Below are positions 24,601-36,610 of a DNA stretch of 64,000 nt, in pieces. Source of the DNA: Bugula neritina (Eukaryota > Bryozoa > Gymnolaemata > Cheilostomatida > Bugulidae); contig OZ037765.1 of NCBI GenBank assembly GCA_964035545.1, positions 7,576,698-7,640,697 of the forward strand, written 5' to 3'. Made by a program: the position numbers and the translations under genes. Numbering within the stretch: position 1 is the first letter of the stretch; each line of letters begins with the position of its first letter. Under the pieces are notes generated by a model that saw nothing but the letters and a program-made list of their open reading frames with translations, ran no database searches and was not told the DNA's origin.

Positions 24601-27212
24601 TCCTTCCTTCCTTCCTTGTTTTGGAATTGTCATATCATGTTTAGTATACGTTTACAGTATCTTTTCCTATCACTCTGAAGAATATACTACTATATTTAAT
24701 TCTATTCATTTTATAATTTTATACAACCACTGGAATTAATTACTAATGTGTCATGAAATATCTTAATAAGTCGTAGAAATATTAGTATTACAAATTTACA
24801 TATGTACAGCTTTATGCTAACAAAACTACTTATTAGTACTATCTGTGGTTCAACAAGCTAGAAAAAGTAACACCCTGCTTTTATTTAGGTGTAGTAGGGA
24901 GGAAATGTGAATAACCTAAGTTCTTTAATTTTCCTATTAAATTTTGGTTTGAGGTGGGTTGAAATTCTCACAAGAGCATGACTTCTTTTGCTACATTTCT
25001 AATCTAGAACACAGGCTTTTCTCAATTTCTCAGTTACTGCACTTACCTTCCTGCTTTGTTGTTTGTGAGCAAAACATATATATTCATACCAAGTAAAAAA
25101 TTCATTCAATATAGTTTTCATTTACATTTATTTAAGTGTTTTTCGTTAGGTTATTCACTAGTTAAACTACAAGACATTCATCAGCAGATAACATATATAA
25201 GAGATGAGCAGCTTGTAACATAATCCAACTAAACAGCAGTGACTAACTTCGTGTCAACATATTTAGTTCACAGCTGGCTGGTTTGAATAGAATTGAGTTC
25301 GAGTAATACAATCCAAGTGTGGGTCAGGGGGTGCTATGTACAATGTATGGCATTAAGACGTTGTAGCTCATTTATTTTGTAATATTGAAACTATATTTAC
25401 TACAATCATGCTATAAATATGATTGCAATGTAATACATAGTAGCAAAACAAACAGTGAATTTCATGATATCAGGGCTAAATTTAATGGGTAATTAGAGAT
25501 AAAGCCAGTTCATTAGTTTTGTATTCAATTTAAATAGTTGAGAAAGCAAGTCTCAGTAAAGAATAAAGCCCTTGCAGTGTACAAAAAGTTTTGATAGCAA
25601 ATTTAAATTATGTCGTTGGCAGGTTAAATCGTGTAGCTTCTATTCATGGGCTAGAAAAGTAAATTTGAAGTACAATAGTATAAACCAGCAATGTTTTTCT
25701 AACACACATGCAATGAAACCCCAGTGGCTGTCATAATATTGTGAATGCAAGCTTCAAATACTGGATGATAAGGCTTAAAGTATTTAAACAAAACTTGGTA
25801 ATTAACAAAACAAAACCTCAGTGAATAATAGTCTCTACAGCAAACAACCTTGTTGATAGTTTCTCTTGAAAGTTAATTTTAATAATAGTTGAGATTATAA
25901 AACTTAGGAAAGCTCACTGAAAGCTTACAGCTCTAAGAGTCTCTAATGTATTCATCAGCAAAACTCTTTGTTGATAAAGGAAACCAGATTAATTGATACT
26001 TTTCTAATTATAGAAACTGAAAGTTTTTTTGCATTTTAATTGTATCCGTGGCAACCAAATCATCTTGACACTAATGGCTATTCTTCTACATCAATCTTAT
26101 TGTACATGCTGAAGTCTGCTTTCCTTGGCTGTACTTTTATTCAACTGGTTCACCTAGAATTCCACAGCTAATTACTACGATTATTGCCCCTGTCACTTAA
26201 CTGTTGAGTTTGTATTCTCACCATCTTATAATGATGTGCACTTTGGAAATGATGGGCACTAATATGAGCTTACATTAATCATTGAGATTGCCTTTAATTT
26301 ATTGTAATTTCAATCAACTCTGCTTTGTGGCTGACTTGGTAAATTATAATATGATTAAAATGATGTGTTGAAAAGTGGATATTCTTCAAAGTTGACTGGC
26401 TATTTATGTTTTCATCCTTATTTTTTGACTTGGAAAAACTATATGCACTGATTGTGGAGAGACTTCCCTGCTGGATGTTGCTGTCCAGCTACAATACCAA
26501 AATTAGCAGCAGTCTTTTTCTCAAGTTTTGGTTTTAGTATTTTGCTGCTTGGTAAATATTATGTCAATGTAACATACACTTATTTTTGTAAACACAATAC
26601 CGGGACAAATATGAGTGATTATTTAGACCTTGTTTGTCTAAGTCTTTAGTTACCTCAAATCCATTCACAGTGCAGCTACTGATGATAATTCTTAGCACAC
26701 ACACCTGTCGACTCCTTAACAGCCAAGAAATTGACAGTTTTAGCTTTAATAAATTGTATTTTTCTACTTGATATGCCATTAAAAGTATATTCAAACAATT
26801 GTAATCATTTTTATTCATAGTAAAAATACTATTTTTTGTATACTTGTAATTGATATTTTTAAATATTGCAAGTTTCACTGGTATCAATACCTTCATTGGT
26901 GTGTAAGATCCTGCAATTCCTTCTGTCACACTCCATTTCCTCCCATCAAGTGTTTGGCTAGCAAACCTTTTATTACAAATTTGAGTCAAATAAACCACAA
27001 TTATTTTCGTGGCAGACTTTTATTTTGTAAGTTTTATTAGTGTTGATGTAAATAATGTTTTAAAAAGCTGCTATAATGGTTAAGATCATGTTAATTACTC
27101 TTATCTTTTGTAGACCAGCGACAGAACACAAATTGAATTTGATCACGAAGAATTGTATCAATTTTTCAATCATCTAGACACAATACAAAGTCAATTAGAT
27201 GGTCTGACATAG
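15672..27212 (+). CDS. COMMD10: COMM domain-containing protein 10, 6 exons, complete
   Basis: Exons: 15672-15697, 16721-16811, 18286-18396, 19025-19180, 21737-21847, 27114-27212. They join in frame to 594 nt (197 residues; the vertebrate protein is about 202). The start MAMFTETASLKGAVALIQ and the end LDTIQSQLDGLT align directly with COMMD10. Residues 1-128 form the helical N-terminal region (DEAAFSEEELNKLCSSF, EVWDESGKSINSLLRQKS). Residues ~129-197 form the C-terminal COMM domain starting LETVNWQLSLQIAQKSK. In animals COMMD proteins join CCDC22 and CCDC93 in the CCC/Commander complex, which acts on endosomes with retriever and WASH to recycle membrane cargo; COMMD10 is one ring subunit. The first coding exon is only 26 nt. 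Intron 5 (21848-27113) is very long and repeat-filled. No truncation. Poly(A) signals follow at 27259 and 27301. Confidence 0.95.
15840..16260. repeat. Low-complexity AATGAT/TAATCA-type tract
   Basis: About 420 bp of degenerate short repeats built from AATGAT, GATTAT and ATAATCA in intron 1 of COMMD10. It begins with CCAATGCCC-like units and drifts to TA-rich units. The open frame it makes on the minus strand is Asn/Ile/Tyr low complexity and not a gene. Confidence 0.7.
17214..17586. mobile_element. Non-autonomous DNA transposon (MITE), PIF/Harbinger-like
   Basis: A 373-bp element with ~35-bp terminal inverted repeats. The left end begins AGGTCTGGCCTCAC and the right end, reverse complemented, begins AGGCCTGGCCTCAC; about 30 of 35 bases match, including the inner AATCACACGAAA. 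It is flanked by the direct repeat TTA (17211-17213 and 17587-17589), the 3-bp target duplication typical of PIF/Harbinger. No transposase is encoded. It sits in intron 2 of COMMD10 and is more CpG-rich than its surroundings. Confidence 0.8.
17707..18170. repeat. Possible second, diverged inverted-repeat element
   Basis: A CpG-richer block in intron 2 of COMMD10, just after the MITE. GAAAACCCGTTTA near its left side recurs as the reverse complement GACGGGTTTTCCC near its right side. CCACACAAC on the left has a counterpart in GTGTGTGGC on the right. Ends and target duplication are not clear, so class and limits are uncertain. Confidence 0.4.
21890..22708. repeat. TA-rich tandem array (CTATACTATATAG-type), interrupted by a MITE
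   Basis: Several hundred bases of degenerate CTATACTATATAGTATAGCA units, palindrome-prone, at the start of COMMD10 intron 5. The array is split by the hAT-type element at 22229-22459 and resumes after it. Long open frames here, such as 22349-22765, come from the repeat lacking stops and are not genes. Confidence 0.85.
22229..22459. mobile_element. Non-autonomous hAT-type transposon (MITE), 231 bp
   Basis: Terminal inverted repeats CAGGGGTGGGTAACT (22229-22243) and AGTTGCCCACCCCTG (22445-22459) match at 14 of 15 positions. CAGGGGTGGGCAA is a well-known hAT terminus. The flanks TACTTTAC and TACTATAC form an 8-bp target duplication with one mismatch, as expected for hAT. No transposase. It is nested inside the TA-rich array of COMMD10 intron 5. 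Confidence 0.88.
24886..25042 (-). repeat. Dispersed repeat, copy 2 (reverse)
   Basis: Reverse-orientation partner of 7971-8122, in intron 5 of COMMD10. Shared blocks on the minus strand include GAGAAATTGAGAAAAGCCTG and AAAATTAAAGAACTTAGG. Its flanks differ from those of copy 1. Confidence 0.75.
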
Positions 27213-27258
27213 TTATCGTCACCCTGGAGCCATGGTGTGACTGATATTCTGTATTATT

Positions 27259-27306
27259 AATAAACTGACTACCAGAAGAGTTCTGAAGACAGTTTCATGT
27301 AATAAA
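27259..27306 (+). promoter_or_regulatory. COMMD10 poly(A) signals
   Basis: AATAAA at 27259-27264 and 27301-27306, 47 and 89 nt after the stop codon. A further AAATAAAT lies near 27461. Use of the first two is the simplest reading. Confidence 0.65.
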
Positions 27307-28783
27307 ATACATCTAGTAGCCTGCCTGGGTTTGTAACTGAGGAGTTACTGTTACTAGAACCAGGTCGCTATCTGATACTCTGTTATATATATATACAACA
27401 ACCAGATTCACTTTATACTTGTACTCAATTTACTATAAGTTGCATCTGTTATAAATTAAAAATAAATATTATTATACATTGCCTATCCCTTGTTGTCTTT
27501 CACAAATGAAAGTTTACATTTAAAGAACTGAGTTATAGCTTTCCTAAGTTGAAGCATTTTTGTAGTCTGAAATTTTATTGCATCATAAAGAGTGACCCAC
27601 TTTCAATTAGTAGCAACTATGCTTATGTTGGTTTTGCTAGCTCAGAAGTCTAAAACCTGGTTTTGAATACACATTTTTCAGTTGATTTTGCCCTCTTCAA
27701 GCATTGAAGTACCCATTTAGGTGAAAAGGGGCTTTTTAATTACTTAATCTCTATCACTGGTTGACTTTGGAGATTTCATTTTTTTGTAAAGGACCGAGTT
27801 ACAGATTTTATTCCCATCTGGATTACCTCAACACCGGCATGCCAAGCTAGTTAGTACTACTAATGAGATATTGTATGTTATCTCTAACAAAATGTCACTT
27901 TACCACAAGTCGTGATTAATTAGTCTATTTTGAGAAAAATCTAAATGAAAATCTGTCATCCTTTTCCATTATTTAGATTTGTTCTGGTTATGTGTTTATA
28001 AATGCACGTTATGAATTCACAACGAATGATGGTTTTAGTGATATAATCTAGGATTAATTGGAAGGATATGAAAGTATAAGACTACTATATATTCTAGTTC
28101 ATTGAGATATATATCTGCATCAGCTGATGACACAGGTGTCAAAGTGCCTGTCAGCTGATGTCAATTTCGAGGCCTTTTTAAAATGTTTATTTTATTACAC
28201 TGAGTTGTGAAGTGCCCTATAGTGAAACGCATTAGCTTTATTAAAAACAATGACCAATGAAATACATATTAGTTTTCGAATATTACAAATGAAAAAATAT
28301 AAAAGTTATAAAAAAGGTTTTAATTTTGTCAAATAGTGATGGTGTTTCAAAAATGGTAAAAATAGTATTTCAAAAGAAAATAATGTTAATATTCAAATTT
28401 TACCATGAAATTGTTCAGCTTGACTTGATTGTATTCAATACAAAATAACAGAGAGTTTCTAAGTTGAATCACTTCAAACCAGTCGAATTTTTGAATGAAA
28501 CTCAATTCAATAAAGTATATTATAAACATACCTTTCATAAAATTAATTTACATTTGAAAAAATAAACTATACAAATTCTAAAGAATTCATTTTAGATCTT
28601 ATATACATATTATTTACAAGAACTTTGTTAAAAGATATAATAACAATAAACATATTGTATAAAGAATTAGGAATTTATAACTGAATAAGTAGCTTGGTGT
28701 AGGTTAGTAATTCAGTAGAACGTAGATAGACATACACATGTTTATACAGTAGAGACCATGAGATGGCTTGAGCAATAAGAAAG

Positions 28784-28789
28784 TTTATT
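28784..28789 (-). promoter_or_regulatory. Semaphorin poly(A) signal
   Basis: AATAAA on the minus strand (TTTATT on plus), about 70 nt beyond the semaphorin stop codon at 28861. Confidence 0.6.
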
Positions 28790-28860
28790 TAAACCCCCTA
28801 ACCAATAACTTATAGTTCGTAAGACATTTGGCCCTAGTGTGGAATGGATCAAACAGAAGC

Positions 28861-29198
28861 TCACACATACACTTGCTTCTGTTTATTCATATTTCTGTCC
28901 CCTGCATCGCCATTGGGCAACTTTCCATTCAGATTATTCATCAGTTGAAGGTTGGATTGCTTAGGAAGGATCTGGTAGGCATCACAATTTAATGGATCTT
29001 CTTTAGACTTAGTTAACTCTTGATCCAAATGCTGTGTTGAACTGGAGAATTTCTTCTTACTGAACATGTAACCAGCAGCAAAAGACAAGACAGCAACCAG
29101 TATTGGCAAGATCACCACCAGAGCAATGAGCACGGAGCTGCTGGTTGGATTCATTGGGTTTGGGCCCATGTCTTCTGTCATACTTTGCCCCGAGTTGG
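28861..29198 (-). other. Semaphorin exon 14: transmembrane segment and cytoplasmic tail
   Basis: Encodes residues ~622-733. A Ser/Thr/Pro-rich stalk is followed by the membrane span (VLIALVVILPILVAVLSF), stop-transfer KKK, then a polar tail of ~66 residues. The last residues V-Y-V fit a class II PDZ ligand (hydrophobic-x-hydrophobic). No other known motif seen. Confidence 0.88.
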
Positions 29199-32100
29199 CT
29201 GAAAAATAGAATAGAACTTGATGACTAATACTTTCACAGTATAAAAGCTACATTATTTGCAACTATGTATATATACAGCAATAGAATACTCCAGGTACAG
29301 TCGAGCTGTTTGTGAACACCACTACTTAGTACTTATACTTGTACATGTCTTGTGTAAGTTCTGAAGCAGCTACAGAATAACAAACTTACCGATTACTACA
29401 TTCCCTTCTGGAAGCTTGGTTGTTAGTTCAATTACAGCGGGCTCTTCAGCTGTAACAATATAGTAAATGAATTAAGTTGATGCATTAAAACCTGTTTGAT
29501 GTCCATTAAACTTTGACTATAATTTGAATTTGAGTCTTTGCTGACCTGAGGACTTGAAACTCTTTAATTTGAGTTGACTTGACTTGAAATTACTTGACTT
29601 GACTTGGTATTGCGGCCTATCTTAAATTTACTTTCAATAGTTTATTTTGAGTTTGTCGAAAAGTTCAAAGTCATCACCTGTTGACACTCCCTTTTATTGA
29701 TTTTGTTTTAATTTTACTTGCATTTTATTTCCTAGGAATTAATCTTAAAAAACTTGCTGTTGCCAGAGTTCAAACCAAACAAGGCTGGTGTGCTGCTCAA
29801 AGGGTCAAGGGCATTCTACACCAGGGCTGAGACTCTACTAAGCAGCCAGTAGGAGACTTTACAACATATAACCAGTACACTAACAAAACTAATCTTATTA
29901 TTACAATAAATTTCTCCATGATGAAACCATAACAATAGACATGCCCATCCTATATGCATTACAGTGCAGGGAGCATCAAAGATGCATTATATGTGGGCAT
30001 TGAAGTTGATAATTGACCAGTAGAGACATTGCTTTACTCAGAATTGAGAGTTACATAGTATTCAAAATGGAAAGTTATTGACTTGACTTGTACCCAGGTT
30101 TCTTAACTGGACCCAAAACCAACTTTCATGAAAGACAGTTTTACAACAAGTTTGAGAGTCAAATGTAACAAACTATTGTAGTACGAGTTAGGGTTGAAGT
30201 GTCCAGTTACATTTGTCTTTCTCCAACATAAATATTATGCTTTCCATACACACTGGCAGTTATAATCTATACAAAACCCAAACATGCTAAGCCCTCACTC
30301 AATAAGTTTTTCAGTTCACATTGTTATGTTGTAAAGACACAGCAAAACCCAAACAAAAATAAGCAGAACCCTTCATCAAAGCCACTGACCAGCTAAATAC
30401 GTTCTCTTTGGGTAGGTTTCTAGGACAGCTATAAACATACAAGATTACAGTTGATCAACTTTAAAAATTAATCAACCAACTAGTGCCTTTAGCCCTGTGT
30501 CCTGAAGCATATGAAGTGAAATCAAGATAAGACTCCAATGGTGCCATAACCGCTAGTGTTGGTATGATAAAAACTGGAATAAGTACACAGAACTAACTAT
30601 TGTTGAATGATAAAGAGATAAGTTCCAACCACTACTTACTTATATTATCCTCTACACATACAGGGCTGTGACCACTTGATATATTCTGATATCTAAAATA
30701 GATGTTACAAAATTAAGATACATTCAAACTTCAAATTCTCTTATGAATGTCATCCAAGATAAGTGACTGATATACATTGACTTGTCAACCAAAATAGTTT
30801 AATATTCAGTATAAACAAGACAGCCAATGTTTGAGGTGAGACAATGTGGCTAATTAACTTACTTGTCCTGAACTTCGTGAGTTGTTGAGACACACTTGGC
30901 TATGGATGGACTCCACGAGCAGTATGGATCCTGCAGAGCCACACAGTCTGTACACGTTGAATGGAAGTGGCACTTCTCCAGTGCTACACGTTTGATCTCC
31001 TCCAGTGTGTTGACTAACAAGTGCTTCTTGCCTTCTACATCCACAATTAGCTTCATTTCTACTATAGCCTTGTCTGGGAAGATGATTCTCTCCTCAACTA
31101 TATGGTACTTTTCTGCCATCTCATTCAGCTTCTTAAACTTAACCAATTTAAGGAGCCGGCCATCGTCTGAAATGATGATCAATTATACTTATTACAGCAT
31201 TTACATAATTATGGCAATCTTAATTACATTTTATCATCAAATATAATAAATCTTCATAAAATAGGTTTATTATAATTATGAGTAGCTTGTGATGGTTAAA
31301 TAATTTGCCTGCTCAACCAGACTTACCAGTAGAGATGAAAATCACATCATATTTTTTGCCATCATGGCTCTCCACCTGCCATTCTACTACCATCTGTGTC
31401 ATTCTATAACTACAAATCACAGAGGAAATTGTAAAATCTAGTAGATTGCCAGAATTGCATTCAGCAGTAGCTGATCAATGAATTTCACATAAATTAATGC
31501 AACAAAAATTCAGAGAGCCATCAATCAATTATTTTACAGTATTTCAAGTATGTTTTGTACATTTATTGTTTACCATATGCTAGTAGAAATGGCAGTTGAA
31601 AGCAACTTACTCAGTAGAAGCTAAGAAAAGGGAATGATTGTTGATAGGGTAGATATGATTGGCTAACAGATAGTTGTTCATGTTAGCTCGGCTTTCACTG
31701 GTTTGATTTCTGCTGTCCTCGTAACACTGAATAAAACACAATAGTTTTGTCACATGTCAGCTAAAACTGAATCATCAGCTTCAGTTAGAGATGAGTAAAT
31801 CCAGATGTTGAAACACATCAAATAGAGAAAGATAATTTAATGAATGCCCTTTATCATCTTCAGCTGACATCCATAAAATTTATTAACAGTAGAGGCACAA
31901 AAAATTCAAATAACTAACAGCTGCAGGGTTGATTGAGGCCAAGGATTTTATTTCTTAAACCTGATTGCTGAATACTATTTGCTCAGGTGATACGTATGAC
32001 TATTATCATTAGCAGTGACTGAATAACTAAGTACACAATACTAGTTAATATAAATCTAATCAACCACTATGACTGCCTTTAAATAGCAAACCAGTTGTAA

Positions 32101-35100
32101 TACAGGAGCACAAAGAACACTTATAAAATATTGAAAGTAAAAGTTATTTAAAACAAAAGTAAACAGGTTAATGTGCTTGCTTAACTATTTGATAGAATTC
32201 ACACAAATTTATTGTTTGTTGTACTGATTTCTTGGATGCAAGCCATTCATTACATTATTAAATTCTCACACTAGAATCCTTGGTAATCTGAAACTAAGAA
32301 ATTATAAGTAAAAGTATCTTAAAGTTTACCGTTGCAGCTGGGGGAGTAATGCTCTTGACTTGGGGTACTTGATTTGTGCTGAATTTGATCTGATCACTGG
32401 TGTCGAATATTCTGTCTATGTCGGCAATTCTGTAGGCACAGATGGCTGATGCTCTACAACCAAACACTATTAGCTAGAGCCAGGGATGTGCAATGTTTGT
32501 TGGTAGTTTAATTAATAAAGTATAAAGCAAACACAGTTTAGATTTCGGTATCACTAGATAGTCAACATTAGAAAAACTAGCCCCTAGCCATCTTTGAAAC
32601 TGCAAGTTAATGGTCAGTCCTACACAAAGAAATTTGATAGCCCTAATCTACTACCTGCCAAAAAACTGTGTGCCTGCTGTGTGTGATTTATTTAGGCAAG
32701 GAAACAGCTTTGATATTTTACTGTAAACATGGTGGGCTGTAGTGTAGATTAAAACACACTGTAGATATAGTTAACTGCTTACTTCGGCGAGTTGAAGACA
32801 GCCATGATTATCTTTTCGCCATCAGCACCAGTTACGGATGACAAGTGAGGGGCAGACGTATCGGCTAAATAATAAAAGCAGCCATGTTTATCAAATCAGA
32901 AAATCAACATTATACTTTTATATAGAGATCTTATCAGAGAGACTTACAATACCACCAAATCACTTGGTGACTCCAGCATAAGACTAATTACAAATTAATG
33001 CTAGAATATATTTCAGCTTTGAAGTCGATAATTCACACTATCAGCCTAACCTAACAAGTTTAGGTTTGTAAAGAAAATGTATAAAAAAGTGATTGACAAA
33101 CCTATTTCATTGATATAGACTCCGTAGTAACCAGAGAATTGTTGTGAAAGATATCCGGAAGAAGGTTTTTGCAGCAGAACGCCAGCGTCACCGCACATGA
33201 GTCTGGTTTTAAACAGAGTCGCAAAGAGATATTCAGCAAGTGGGTTTTCATCATCTTTTCCTCGACCCCGATCATTTTTACACACTCGGGCTATTCTCGA
33301 GTAAGCAGTTGGCTCAGAACTTAAGCTAGAGAGAGTCTCAATTGCTGGCTCACTGTAAGTCAGATATACGTAGTCTTCCGTCTCGAAAATGCTGGTAAAT
33401 TCTGTAGCTCTTTCACTGTAGTAATCTACAAGCAACACATATACATGGAACTAGTGGAGAATATAGAGAGCAAACCAGACTTGGTAAAATGAAAGGCCAC
33501 TTTCAAAAAGCAGACATCTTTATTCAGAGTAAATTAGGTGTAATGGTATTTTTATGTGTGTATATCAAGAAAAAAGTTTCAACTTACCTATTTTGAATAA
33601 CTGGTCATTAAAATCTGTTTTCAGGCCAGGCACAACTGCATTAGTGGCAGTGCTGATTGAATTACCCCTGAAAAAGCTCGGCTGCCAAATAGAGGCAGAT
33701 TTGAGTATATGGCTGGCCACGTACACAGTATTTGTGTCTTTTGTAGTCATAACAATCATCTCATTCCAAGGCAGAAGTGGGGAGAGGGATTGAACCAATT
33801 CATTATTCACTTTAGTGTTTGTCAGATTCCATTTTCCCTGCAAGACATAAGAGTCATTAGTGAGTGTCAAATTAACTGACACGCAATTGAGAAACCACCA
33901 GAGTTGCTATAATTTGCTAGAACTAGTAGGGGTGCTTACATCAACCACCCGATATTCTCTGCACTGAGGCTTCTTAGAGCTGCTGGCACAGACGTGGAAC
34001 AAAGAGTCACTTCGTTTGATGACAGATCTTATGTAACTGTTGCAGTCCTGAGCAAACTTTTCAATTTCTCCTTGACAGTATAAAATCTCCTCAGAAAATG
34101 GTGACCATCTTTGTTCACTGTTGACTGTCATGGTTTCCGTGCTTACATTGTACAAATTGCTTCTGAAAAGACCACCACAGGGTAAACATACCTCTATATA
34201 ACTAAATGGTGTGAGATTTCAAAAGGTGTTAAATCCTATCTTCAAAGAGATTTAGCATAACATCAAGGCTTCATCAAGTAACATTACTTCAAAGGGTAAG
34301 CTAGACTGAATCTTTGATACTGCCTTTCAGTGACAATAGCTACTTCAGTGTAACCTAAGGTCTAAACCACACGGTTCATTGTGTAGAATGCCCCAGGCAT
34401 AGACCTAGTCAGGTTAGTACAGCTCAAGCTGTCTACAGATCAGATTTTTGTAAGCTATTTATGTCAAGGACAAAACCATTACCATTTTCATTACCAACCA
34501 TTACCATTAGAACCATTTTATATAATTTACTGTCTAAGCTCACAAGTTGAAAGAATATGTTGAGGCCATCTTCTCAGAGTATAAAAGTAAAGTGAGATTT
34601 GCACTTACTTGGAGCCAACAAGAAAGTAGCTTTCTTCCACATGCAATATCCGTAAATATATGTTATCAGTTGGAGATTGACTGGTCTTGAATACCTTTGC
34701 ATTTGTATCTACAGCACAGAAAACAATAAATATAACTATTTTAATCAACTTTGGCCCTATTCAATGATATTACATGAAAATATGCACAGTATGTATACAA
34801 GGAGATATGACTTCACACAGTCATTGCTATACACAACATACTCAATTTTTTGGTAATAGTGATTTTACTTGTAACAATCAAAACCCAGTACAGGTGCAGG
34901 TCAAGCATTCATGGCCTTGCTGTTGTAGCATACACTCCAAGTCAAACTAATGAATGAAAACAAGATATGAATTGCCGGTTCAAGTTGACATAAGTGGTAG
35001 GGTGTCATAAAGGTTTTTGGTCTACTTCTATGCCATGTGGCTGTCACTAGTTGGCATGCTATTTGGGTATCACTACTAGTATAATAATATCCATCAACTA

Positions 35101-35923
35101 CTAGTACCTAGTGGCTAGTACTAGTACTTAGTATACCAGTGATGAATGAAAGTGGTACGATCACCTTATACACGTGAGGGTAACCTAAATGACTGCTATC
35201 AAATATTAGCATTGTGATGTGACGTAATGCAATTATTATTATGTCCAGCAGAGCACACATGTTCACGTTCACATATTGATATAGTAACCCAAATACACAC
35301 CATTCTGATCTCAAACTAGGCCAATTCACACCTTAACCTGTGGTTGTACTACATTCACTGTAGAATCAGCACTTCTATTTTTATATATTATAAGTATATA
35401 TTATAGGGGTATATAAATACTATGGTAGACCCAAATGTTTCTATGAGTTAAATAATATTATATAATATTAAAATTAATAAGTACTATAGCCCAAGGCTAC
35501 TGTCCTTCTGACCCTATTCAGTTAGTGAGATTCAATGTAGCCAAGAGCGAAAATGTGTGCATGCTACCAGGTACTGTTAGTATAACTATAACTATGAGCA
35601 CACACAGTGAGCTTGATGAAACTAAATTCCTAGTGAAAAGATAGGCATGAACCAGCTCAAAAAACGCTGTTAAATACTCTAATACTCTAAGTCGAAATTA
35701 CATACGGCACTTGACAGTAACTATAAAACACAGCCGTTGGTGTTAGCGTGAATGAAAATGCAGACTGTTAATACTTGCAGACTATGAGTATTAGATTTTT
35801 ATAGCCTAAACTCTTACCATGTGGTCCTCCAAAGGTCGTACCAATAAGTAATAAAGTTGAGCACCAAAGTAAAAATCGGAAAATGTTGGATATCCTTACT
35901 AACATCATAGCTGCCATGGTCAT
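28861..35923 (-). CDS. Transmembrane semaphorin, class 1/6 type, 14 exons, complete
   Basis: Exons in transcript order: 35818-35923, 34609-34708, 33940-34162, 33588-33837, 33102-33425, 32783-32864, 32330-32453, 31611-31726, 31327-31409, 30863-31166, 30640-30692, 30390-30428, 29390-29449, 28861-29198. They join in frame to 2202 nt (733 residues). Residues 1-30 hold the signal peptide (FRFLLWCSTLLLIG). The Sema propeller spans about 60-530 (QDCNSYIRSV, EDYVYLTYSEPAIE, YSRIARVCKND, FKTRLMCG). A PSI module follows from Cys535 (CHFHSTCTDC, DPYCSW). There is no Ig or thrombospondin domain. A short stalk built from three small exons leads to a transmembrane segment at about 644-667 and a 66-residue cytoplasmic tail ending QVYV. 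This layout is that of invertebrate Sema-1 and vertebrate Sema-6, ligands or reverse-signalling receptors for plexin A in axon and cell guidance. Class is inferred from layout only. Confidence 0.93.
29529..29612. repeat. ACTTG/TTGACTTGA-rich repeat
   Basis: Iterated TTGACTTGACTTGAAATTAC-type units in semaphorin intron 13 (29450-30389). Related ACTTGA-rich patches lie at 18490-18550 (reverse), 28420-28510 and 30075-30095, suggesting a diffuse repeat family. Confidence 0.5.
30863..31166 (-). other. Semaphorin exon 10: last Sema blade and PSI domain
   Basis: Encodes residues ~470-570. The end of the Sema domain (IIFPDKAIVEMKL, then IKRVALEKC) runs into the cysteine-rich PSI knot C-x5-C-x2-C-x7-C-S-W. 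The PSI continues into the next small exon (30640-30692), which supplies SPVCVEDN. Phase 1 in, phase 2 out. Confidence 0.9.
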
Positions 35924-36394
35924 TTGTGATAAATTAAAAGCTTAAATGTTCAAAAATCACTAGAAATCAAAAACTATAACTATTCAAATCAAGTTCGACC
36001 ATTTATTTGATTCTTTTTATACTTGTAGTTTCTTATAGAAATACTTCAAGTTTATAATCTCCTGTCCAGTTTTAAAGGTTGCAACAGCATTGCCGTGTTT
36101 TCTACTCTTCAATGTAGCTGGTATCAAAAGCAGTGGTAAGATATGTAATATCCAGTCAGGTAATAAATATTAGCTTGTCTAAGCACTAAATTTAAAAGGT
36201 ATAAACATTCAATCTCTCTTCAGGTTTAATCCTCTTTTAATCTCGTCTTTAGCTTTCCGAGTCGTTGCTGACACGCAATGCTAAGGCAGTACTAGTTCAG
36301 TAAAGGCGTGTCAAGACCTTGAATAACCTAGTTGTAAACCTAGCTCGCGAAAAGTCTTTAGTCTAAATAAAGTTTCAGAGTTAGCTGTAGAAAA

Positions 36395-36610
36395 GCTAGC
36401 CAATGCAAACAAGATTGTAACAATGCAGCTGGTGGCACTACTTCAGCTACACTAAGCTAACGACAGAGCTACAGCAATGGCTATGAGCTATTGACCAATC
36501 ACCTAATGGCGCTATTCGCGCGCTCTGTAGCGTATCGGTGGTAGGGATGTCTAAGCTACGCTAACTACAAGTTAAATTATTGGCCAATGGGAAACGGGAT
36601 CAAGAAATTG
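36395..36610 (-). promoter_or_regulatory. Putative semaphorin promoter (CCAAT boxes, CpG-rich patch)
   Basis: About 0.5-0.7 kb upstream of the semaphorin start codon. It has CCAAT at 36400-36404 and 36495-36499 and the palindrome ATTGGCCAAT at 36579-36588, around a CpG-rich stretch (GGCGCTATTCGCGCGCTC) unusual for this AT-rich window. No TATA box chosen. The plus strand has no obvious gene, so it is assigned to the semaphorin. Confidence 0.45.

Larger units (their letters stand above)
27213..28860. other. Tail-to-tail spacer between COMMD10 and the semaphorin gene
   Basis: Convergent 3' ends, about 1.6 kb apart. It holds the COMMD10 poly(A) signals on the left and the semaphorin poly(A) signal on the right. 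Near 28117-28162 two copies of TCAGCTGATG flank GACACAGGTGTC, a compact palindromic patch. No gene seen. Confidence 0.6.
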
